Source: Bog-473 sp963843365 (GTDB taxonomy: Bacteria > Actinomycetota > Acidimicrobiia > Acidimicrobiales > RAAP-2). Taken from it: 64,000 nt of DNA. Shown one piece after another: positions 58,406-64,000 of this stretch. How positions within the stretch are numbered: the stretch's first letter is position 1; each line of letters starts with the position of its first letter. The DNA is taken from assembly GCA_963843365.1 (NCBI GenBank), contig CAWJKG010000001.1:124001-188000 (forward strand), read 5' to 3'. The notes under the pieces are model-generated. The model saw nothing but the letters and a program-made list of their open reading frames with translations. It searched no databases and was not told the origin of the DNA. The translations under genes were made by a program, and so were the position numbers.

Positions 58406-59373
58406 ACCGACGCCAGGAAGGCCAGCAGCGCCTCGGTGGTCTCCGCCGGCTTCTCCTGCTGCACCCAGTGGGCGGCGCCCTCGACGGCGGTGGTGCCGCG
58501 AAAGTCGGGCAGTGCGGCGGCCATCTCCTCGGCCGCGTTCGGCATCATCATGGCCACGGGGTCGAGCACGCCGGTCAGGAACCCCGTCGGCATGGTGTAG
58601 ACGGAGGCCGGAATGTCCTTGGCGCGCTCCCAGTTGGCATCCATGTTGCGGTAGTAGCTGCACGGGCCGAAGAACCCGCCCTTCTCGAAGGCCGCGGTGT
58701 AGACGTCGATGTCGGTCTCGGTGACCCAGGCCGGCATGACGTCGGGGGCGGGGGTGAGGATGTCCCCGAAGCGCGTCCCCTGGCGCGGGGCATCGGCGAG
58801 CAGTGGGCCGGCGTGCGCCATGCCCTCCGCGCCGGCGGAGTAGAGCATGGTGCGCAGGAACCGCCGCGGGTCCTCCTCGAATTCGGCCTCGGCCGGACCG
58901 ACCGGCTGGAAATACAGTATGTAGAAGAACTTGTCGGCGAAGAGCGCCTCGAAGATCTGCGTGGGCGGCGCCGGCGCGTTCGAGTACGGCACGCTCATGT
59001 TGTAGAGGGACGAGACGCGGGCCGTCTGCAGGCGCCCCATCTCCCAGACCAGCATGGCGCCCCAGTCGTGGCCCACGAACGCAGCCGACTCGTGGCCGTA
59101 GTGGTCGAGCAGGCCGCACAGGTCGCCCGTCAGCTTGTCCGATCCGTAGTCGGTCACCTCGGTCGGGTGCGTGCTGGCGCCGTACCCGCGCAGATCGGGG
59201 GCGTAGACGCGGTAGCCGGCGTCGGCCAACGGGTCGAGCTGGTGGCGCCAGGAGTACCAGAGCTCGGGGAAGCCGTGGCACAGGACGACGGGGGGGCCGT
59301 TCTCCGGGCCGGTCACCGCCACGTGCAGTTCGATCCCGTTGGTCGGGACTTGTTCGTGGGTCACGTCAGCCAT
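58402..59373 (-). CDS. Alpha/beta hydrolase, epoxide hydrolase-like
   Basis: This 323-residue alpha/beta hydrolase has the oxyanion HGFPELWYSWRHQL, the nucleophile D103 in FVGHDWGAMLVWEMG, and the catalytic His in GAAHWVQQEKP (about H302), the sequence of epoxide hydrolases and haloalkane dehalogenases. DLRGYGAST also fits. The ATG overlaps the end of the LLM gene by eight bases; it lies in a minus-strand operon with ADH, LLM and serine hydrolase. It probably acts on a lipid or xenobiotic epoxide. Confidence 0.9.
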   Translation of the reverse strand: MADVTHEQVPTNGIELHVAVTGPENGPPVVLCHGFPELWYSWRHQLDPLADAGYRVYAPDLRGYGASTHPTEVTDYGSDKLTGDLCGLLDHYGHESAAFVGHDWGAMLVWEMGRLQTARVSSLYNMSVPYSNAPAPPTQIFEALFADKFFYILYFQPVGPAEAEFEEDPRRFLRTMLYSAGAEGMAHAGPLLADAPRQGTRFGDILTPAPDVMPAWVTETDIDVYTAAFEKGGFFGPCSYYRNMDANWERAKDIPASVYTMPTGFLTGVLDPVAMMMPNAAEEMAAALPDFRGTTAVEGAAHWVQQEKPAETTEALLAFLASV

Positions 59374-60577
59374 GGGGCGTCACCTGCTCCTCCGTGCGGG
59401 CCGCCTTGCCGGCCTTCTCCTCGTGGTGCTTCTGAATAGCCGACATGACGGCGTTGCCGGCGGCGCCGATGAACTCGGGGCGGTTCTCGGCGGCCCAGTC
59501 CCGGCTGGCCGTCAGGGAGGCCGCCGAGTCCTGGAAGCAGGGTGCCACGTAGCGGGCGATGAGCTCGTAGGAGTGACGGGTGGCCGCGGTGTCGGCCCAC
59601 TCGTGTCCCATGAGGAGAAAGGTCCCGAAGCCGTTGGACTGGGCCTGGAGCCGGGACACCTGCGCGATCGCGTCCTCGACCGTCCCGATCACGGCGAAGC
59701 CGGACGCGTTGAGGGCGTCGACCAACGACTCGAAATTCTCGGTGTCGGGGGCCAGCGGGAGCGCGGCCACGCGTTGGAAGTAGTCCACCCACTCCTCGAG
59801 CCCGAAGGCGACGTCGGCCACCGCCTGCTCCTTCGTGTCGGCGATGTGCATCGGGCCGACCAGGCGCCACCGGTTGCGGTCGACAGTGGTGGAGAACTCC
59901 GCCGCCCGCTCCTCCATCACGTCCCAGTGCACGCCGAGGACGTCGAAGCCGCCGGCCGAGGTGGCGCCGATGGAGAGCAGCCCGGTACCGAAGCGCCCGG
60001 CGGCCCGGGGTCCTGCCGGCGACACCTGCGCCGCCACCGCCACCTCGGGGAAGGGGCGCTGGTAGGGACGCAGCTGCAGGCGGGCCTGCACGAGCCTGAA
60101 CCAGTCCGTCTCCATGGTGACGGTCTCGCCGGCCAGGAGCAGCAGAATCGCCTCGAGCGACTCCTCCATCATGTCGCGCTGCTTGGCGGGGTCGATGCCC
60201 ATCATGAAGGCGTCGGACGGGAGGGCGCCCGGTCCGACTCCGAACATGACGCGGCCACGGGTGAGGTGGTCGAGCAGCACCATGCGGTCAGCCAGCATGA
60301 AAGGGTGGTGGTAGGGCAGCGACGAGACGCCGGTGCCGAGACGGATGTTCCTGGTGCGCGGCGCGGCGGCCGCAATGAAGACCTCCGGCGAGGCGATGAT
60401 CTCGTAGCCGGCGGAGTGGTGCTCGCCGAACCAGGCCTCGTCGAAGCCGAGCTGGTCGAGGTGCTCGACCAGCTGCAGGTCGCGTTCGAGGGCGAGGGTG
60501 GGGTTCTGGCCCACCGGGTGGAACGGGGCCAGGAAGATCCCGAACTTCAGGCGGCCGTCGGCGTCAATGGTGGTCAT
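59366..60577 (-). CDS. LLM-class flavin-dependent oxidoreductase
   Basis: This 403-residue luciferase-like monooxygenase has LKFGIFLAPFHPVGQNPT, DEAWFGEHHSAGYEIIASPEVF near residues 50-70, and GVGPGALPSDAFMMG. Its length and the acidic EEWVDYFQRVAALP region fit the flavin monooxygenase clade found in steroid or alkane catabolism. The start follows CCAGGAGGACC. It is 40 bases downstream of the alcohol dehydrogenase gene, forming an operon with the next two hydrolases. Confidence 0.9.
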   Translation of the reverse strand: MTTIDADGRLKFGIFLAPFHPVGQNPTLALERDLQLVEHLDQLGFDEAWFGEHHSAGYEIIASPEVFIAAAAPRTRNIRLGTGVSSLPYHHPFMLADRMVLLDHLTRGRVMFGVGPGALPSDAFMMGIDPAKQRDMMEESLEAILLLLAGETVTMETDWFRLVQARLQLRPYQRPFPEVAVAAQVSPAGPRAAGRFGTGLLSIGATSAGGFDVLGVHWDVMEERAAEFSTTVDRNRWRLVGPMHIADTKEQAVADVAFGLEEWVDYFQRVAALPLAPDTENFESLVDALNASGFAVIGTVEDAIAQVSRLQAQSNGFGTFLLMGHEWADTAATRHSYELIARYVAPCFQDSAASLTASRDWAAENRPEFIGAAGNAVMSAIQKHHEEKAGKAARTEEQVTPHG

Positions 60578-60617
60578 GGTCCTCCTGGTGTGGGGGGAGC
60601 GGCAGCGGGGCGGCGGG

Positions 60618-61685
60618 TCAGGGCGTCACCAGGATCTTGCCGTGCTCGCCCGGGGTGCGCAGCGTGTCGAACGCGCCCGGGGCCCCGGCCAGGTCGACCG
60701 TCGAGGTGACCAGGAGGTCGGCTCCGGGCAGCCCGTCGGCCAGGCGTCGGAGCGTGGCGGCGAATTCGGCGGGCGTGTACCCGAAGGAGAACCGCAGTTC
60801 CATCTCCTTGGTCACGGCCATGAAGGGCTCAATGGCATCGGTGTGCATGCACACGCCGACCACCACGATACGGCTGTGGGGCGGCGCCTCGGCGATGAGC
60901 GACTGCAGCATGCCCGGGACGCCCACCGCCTCGAAGATCACCGGATCGGGCACCGTTGCGCCGAGCATGGCCGACCCGATGCGCTCCATGACGGTGCGGG
61001 CGATGCCGAAATCGGACCAGCGCTCATGGGGGGAGCTCAGGGCCGGGTCGAGGACCTCGTCGGCCCCGAAGGCCTCGGCCAACCGGCGCCGGGTGGGCGA
61101 GAAGTCGGCCGCCAGCACCGGACCATGTCCGCGGCCCTTGAGCGCGGCGATCACCGCCAGCCCGACGGGACCGCAGCCGACGACGAGGCAGGGCTGGCCG
61201 GGGCTGAGCGCGGCCAGCCCCACGGCGTGCTCGCCGACGGCGAGCGGCTCGGTCAGGGCGGCCAGGTCGGTGTCCAGGGCGTCGGGCACGGGGAGCAACA
61301 GCAGCTCCTGCAGGACCATGTGCTCGGCCAGCGCGCCGGGGTAGGTATTGGAGTAGCCGATCTGCTCCACTCCGGCGGGGCCCAGGACGATGGGCACCGA
61401 GCAGACGCGTGTCCCGACCGGCAGCGTCCCGGCCGTGTCGGGCCCGTGCTCCACGATCTCCGCACAGAACTCGTGGCCGAAGACGCAGTCGGCGCCCGGG
61501 TCGAGGGCAGGCACCCCCACCGAGTCCATGAGGTCCGTGAAATGGCCGAAGTCGGCCAGCGCGTGCAGATCGGAGCCGCAGATGCCGGCGGAGAGCGAGC
61601 GCACCACGACGTGGCCCGAGGACGGGACCGGTTCGGGGACGTCGCCGACGACCAACCGTCCGCCTCTCGTCACCGCCGCACGCAT
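60618..61685 (-). CDS. Zinc-type alcohol dehydrogenase without the structural zinc lobe
   Basis: This 355-residue medium-chain dehydrogenase has catalytic zinc ligands ICGSDLHAL (C36) and VFGHEFCAEI (H71, E72), and the Rossmann site LVVGCGPVGLAVIAALKGRG. The four closely spaced cysteines of the structural zinc site are absent, as in some sorbitol/threonine-type members. The ATG is behind GGGGGGTGA. It heads the minus-strand set (ADH, LLM, hydrolases) and is divergent from the SDR gene, with 57 bases between starts. Confidence 0.9.
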   Translation of the reverse strand: MRAAVTRGGRLVVGDVPEPVPSSGHVVVRSLSAGICGSDLHALADFGHFTDLMDSVGVPALDPGADCVFGHEFCAEIVEHGPDTAGTLPVGTRVCSVPIVLGPAGVEQIGYSNTYPGALAEHMVLQELLLLPVPDALDTDLAALTEPLAVGEHAVGLAALSPGQPCLVVGCGPVGLAVIAALKGRGHGPVLAADFSPTRRRLAEAFGADEVLDPALSSPHERWSDFGIARTVMERIGSAMLGATVPDPVIFEAVGVPGMLQSLIAEAPPHSRIVVVGVCMHTDAIEPFMAVTKEMELRFSFGYTPAEFAATLRRLADGLPGADLLVTSTVDLAGAPGAFDTLRTPGEHGKILVTP

Positions 61686-61730
61686 GGCCCGTCACCCCCC
61701 ACGGGCGGCGCGGCCGCCCGGATTCGTCGC

Positions 61731-61742
61731 TACGTTTGCCCG
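61731..61742 (+). promoter_or_regulatory. Leaderless promoter, TACGTT then 6 nt to GTG
   Basis: TACGTT is followed by TGCCCG and the GTG at 61743. It lies in the 57-base divergent region shared with the alcohol dehydrogenase gene. Confidence 0.45.
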
Positions 61743-62601
61743 GTGAGTTTCACACACGATCCCGCCATCCGCAGGTTCGCCGGCCGCGTCCGCGCTCGTG
61801 ACCGGCGCCGCTCGTCCGCGGGGCATCGGCAGGGCCACGGCGGTGGCACTGGCCAGGGGCGGGGCCGACGTGGCCTGCCTCGACATCGCCCGGCCCTATG
61901 CCGAGGCACCACAGCACGGCACCGGCAGTGGCGACGACCTCGAGGCCGTGGCGGCCGAGCTGGCCGAGCACGACGTGCGGGCCATCGCCGTCCGGGCGGA
62001 CGTCTCCGACGAGGCCGCGGTCGAGGCGGCGGTCGCACGCGCCAGCGAGGAGTTGGGGACCGTCACCCTGGTGGCCAACGTGGCCGGTGGGAGCGGGCTG
62101 GGCTTCGGCGCCGGCCCGCTGCTCGCCGTGGGAGCCGACGAGTTCCGGCGCGTGCTCGACGTCAACCTGGTCGGCAGCTGGCTGGTGTCGAAGGCCTGCG
62201 CCACCCGGATGGTGGCGGCGGGCGTGGGCGGGCGCATCTGCAACGTGTCGAGCCAGGCCGGCAAGCGCGCCTTCGCACTCCTGGGGCCCTACTGCGCCGC
62301 CAAGGCCGGCGTGATTCTGCTCACCCAGACCTTGGCCCTCGAGCTCGGTCCGTCGGGCATCGCCGTCAACGCCGTCTGCCCGGGCACGGTCGACACCGAC
62401 CTGCTGAACAAGGACGGGATGTTCGAGCAGCTGCTGGGCGGTCCGGAGGAGTGCGCGGCGTGGGTCCGACGCGAGATCCCGCTCGGACGCATGCAGGACG
62501 CCGACGAGATCGCCGACGCCATCGTGTGGCTCCTCTCCGATGCGGCCCGCGGGGTCACCGGCGAGGCGTTGAACGTCAGCGCCGGACAGACCATGGTGTA
62601 G
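61743..62601 (+). CDS. Short-chain dehydrogenase/reductase, one frame break
   Basis: This SDR has about 285 residues. The start VSFTHDPAIRRFAGRV joins, after removing an extra C at 61790-61791, to ALVTGAARPRGIGRATAVALA, the cofactor site. NVAGGSGLGFG follows. The catalytic Ser (CNVSSQAGKRAF), Tyr and Lys (GPYCAAKAG) are present, and the C-terminus reads RGVTGEALNVSAGQTMV. The next gene starts two bases after its stop. Probably a catabolic hydroxy-lipid dehydrogenase; substrate unknown. Confidence 0.85.
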
Positions 62602-62603
62602 GG

Positions 62604-63602
62604 ATGCCGATCCTCGACGCCCGTCACGACCTGGCGCACCCCGTGGAGGGCGACAGCGCGTGGAGCGAGTCGTACTACTTCAACGCGTACGACCCGGGCA
62701 CCGATTCCGGCTTCTTCACCCGGATCGGCATCCGGCCCAACGAGGGGACGATGGACGTCGGCCTGTCGCTGTGGCTCCCCAACGGAGAGCTCGGCGAGTA
62801 CCGGGCGGTGAAGGAGCAGCACGAGATGGTCGATTCCGTGCTGCAGGTCGGCGCGGTGCGCTACGAGATGCTCGAGGCCCTGCAGTCGTGGCGGCTGACC
62901 ATGGAGGGAGACGTGCAGGCGCGCCCGTGCGGGCGCGGCGAGACGACGACCCATGCTGTTCCGGTCGCGCTCGACGTCCGCTTCGACGCCGTGACGCCGG
63001 CCATCGGCACCGACGGGCAACCGCGCCGCGGCCCCAGGTCGGCCGAGGCGGCCGCCGCCTCGGGCACGGTCGGCAAGGGACACCTGGAACAGGCCGGGCG
63101 TTGGACGGGCACCCTGACGGTCGACGGGACGCGGCACGAATGGCACGGCGCGCACGGCAACCGCGATCGCTCCTGGGGCCCGCGACGCTGGGGTGGGCCC
63201 TCCATGTGGCGCTGGTTCTCCATCAACATCGGCGAGGAGATGCACTTCGGCGGCATCCGTCTCGGCACCGAGGCCGGGGATCTCCACCGCGGCTGGGTCT
63301 GGGACGGCGCCCGGGCCACCTCGGTGGCCGAGTGGCGCCTGCGGACGGAACTGGCCGCGGACGGCGTCACGCACCGGGTCGTCCACCTCGAGGTGGTGGA
63401 CAAGAAGGGACGGACGTATCCGCTCCGCGGGGACGTGCTGCGCGTGGCGGACATCGGCCGGGCCGGCGGGACCATGGTGAACGAGGGGTTGGCGCGCTGG
63501 ACCTACGAGGATCCCTCCGGCACGGCGCACACCGGGTTCGGCATCTGCGAGTACCTGCATCAGCTCGACGACGGCGGGAGGCCTGTCGTCCCCGTCCACT
63601 AG
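62604..63602 (+). CDS. Conserved protein of unknown function (332 aa)
   Basis: This 332-residue soluble protein starts with GDSAWSESYYFNAYDPGTD and is rich in aromatic beta-strand segments: GFFTRIGIRPNEGTMDVGL, HEWHGAHGNRDRSWGPRRWG, MWRWFSINIGEEMHFGG. The HGNRDRSWGPR segment stands out as a possible ligand loop. It resembles uncharacterised actinobacterial proteins that sit beside SDR and aminoglycoside-phosphotransferase-like genes in lipid catabolism, possibly lipocalin-like barrels. It starts two bases after the SDR stop and ends two bases before the kinase-like gene, so it is part of an operon. Function unknown. Confidence 0.75.
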   Translation: MPILDARHDLAHPVEGDSAWSESYYFNAYDPGTDSGFFTRIGIRPNEGTMDVGLSLWLPNGELGEYRAVKEQHEMVDSVLQVGAVRYEMLEALQSWRLTMEGDVQARPCGRGETTTHAVPVALDVRFDAVTPAIGTDGQPRRGPRSAEAAAASGTVGKGHLEQAGRWTGTLTVDGTRHEWHGAHGNRDRSWGPRRWGGPSMWRWFSINIGEEMHFGGIRLGTEAGDLHRGWVWDGARATSVAEWRLRTELAADGVTHRVVHLEVVDKKGRTYPLRGDVLRVADIGRAGGTMVNEGLARWTYEDPSGTAHTGFGICEYLHQLDDGGRPVVPVH

Positions 63603-63604
63603 GG

Positions 63605-64000
63605 ATGGCGAACCGACCGAGCCCGGACGAATTGGCGGTCGCACTGGGGGTGCGGCTCGGCGGGACGGTCGCCGGGCTCCGGCGCCTCTCCGGCGGCGCC
63701 TCCCGGATCACCAGTGCCTTCGACCTGGTTTCTGCGTCCGGTTCGCCGCGCCCGCTCATTCTGCAGATGGACCGGGCCGGCACCGGGAACGGACGGGCGC
63801 GCCTGGAGGACGCCCTCCTGCGCGCCGCCGCGGCGGCGGGGGTGCCGGTGCCCGCCGTCGTGGCCCTGGGCGACGGCGTCCGGGACGGCCTCGGGGCCGA
63901 CTGGCTGGTGGTCGAGCGGCTCGAGGGGGAGACCATTCCCCGCAAGATCCTGCGGGACGACGAGTGGGCCGCGGCCCGTGACCTCCTCACCGGCCAGGTC
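63605..64000 (+). CDS. Aminoglycoside phosphotransferase-like (APH) family kinase, 3' end cut off
   Basis: The first 132 residues of an APH/choline kinase-like protein are visible before the window ends. RLSGGASRITSAFDLV is the nucleotide loop region, LILQMDRAG holds the lysine-equivalent position (here Gln), and VPVPAVVALGDG with DWLVVERLEGETIPRKIL matches the ACAD10/FadE36-like phosphotransferases of actinobacteria. It continues beyond position 64000. Co-transcribed with the SDR and the unknown protein, it may phosphorylate a hydroxyacyl substrate. Confidence 0.85.
   Translation, partial: MANRPSPDELAVALGVRLGGTVAGLRRLSGGASRITSAFDLVSASGSPRPLILQMDRAGTGNGRARLEDALLRAAAAAGVPVPAVVALGDGVRDGLGADWLVVERLEGETIPRKILRDDEWAAARDLLTGQV

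Overview
The window reads as a high-GC actinobacterial chromosome segment, most likely from the Acidimicrobiia or a close relative. The evidence is the dnaK-grpE-dnaJ-hspR-clpB order with an HspR operator, many F420/flavin enzymes typical of actinobacteria (LLM, PPOX and Ddn-like families), a MacAB-like exporter with a peptidoglycan-binding adaptor, a G1 peptidase carrying GYW..DGG..FGDA repeats, and frequent GTG starts. At least 13 genes begin six or seven bases after a TANNNT or CACAAT box and have no ribosome binding site, which points to widespread leaderless transcription.

Layout. 1-10.4 kb holds an FtsX-type permease (cut by the window edge), a TauD-like dioxygenase, a GAF-GGDEF diguanylate cyclase, an HD-domain (PhnZ-like) protein and catabolic oxidoreductases. 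10.5-13.8 kb holds ammonium transporter 1, an adenosine-specific kinase behind a DosR-like box, and a PhyH dioxygenase. 13.8-18.4 kb looks like a decayed island: a clan-A glycosidase, IS481 and ISL3 transposase scars, a broken methyltransferase, and a tRNA-Gly(CCC) at its edge. 18.6-27.4 kb holds an EtfD-like Fe-S oxidoreductase, aquaporin, two PII genes, ammonium transporter 2 and phosphoglycerate mutase. 27.5-34.2 kb is the heat-shock operon with its HAIR operator. 34.3-39.5 kb is a four-gene export operon whose adaptor has a peptidoglycan-binding domain and four Calx-beta repeats. 39.5-42.8 kb encodes surface and secreted proteins. 43.5-55.9 kb is a purine cluster (purA, D, B, C, S, Q, then L, F, M, and pyrE), mostly joined by GTGA/ATGA stop-start overlaps. 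55.9-64 kb holds two catabolic gene sets around a divergent promoter region.

Nitrogen handling is a clear theme: amt1, glnK1 and amt2-glnK2 lie within 16 kb, and the two transporters differ at the first pore histidine (Glu in Amt1, His in Amt2). The heat-shock genes form a self-regulated circuit through HspR.

Caution: 17 single-base reading-frame breaks and one internal stop can be placed, many in genes that are normally essential (dnaK, grpE, dnaJ, purD, purB, purF) and often in short G or C runs. This looks like sequencing or assembly error more than gene decay, except perhaps inside the island. Broken genes are therefore annotated across the break.
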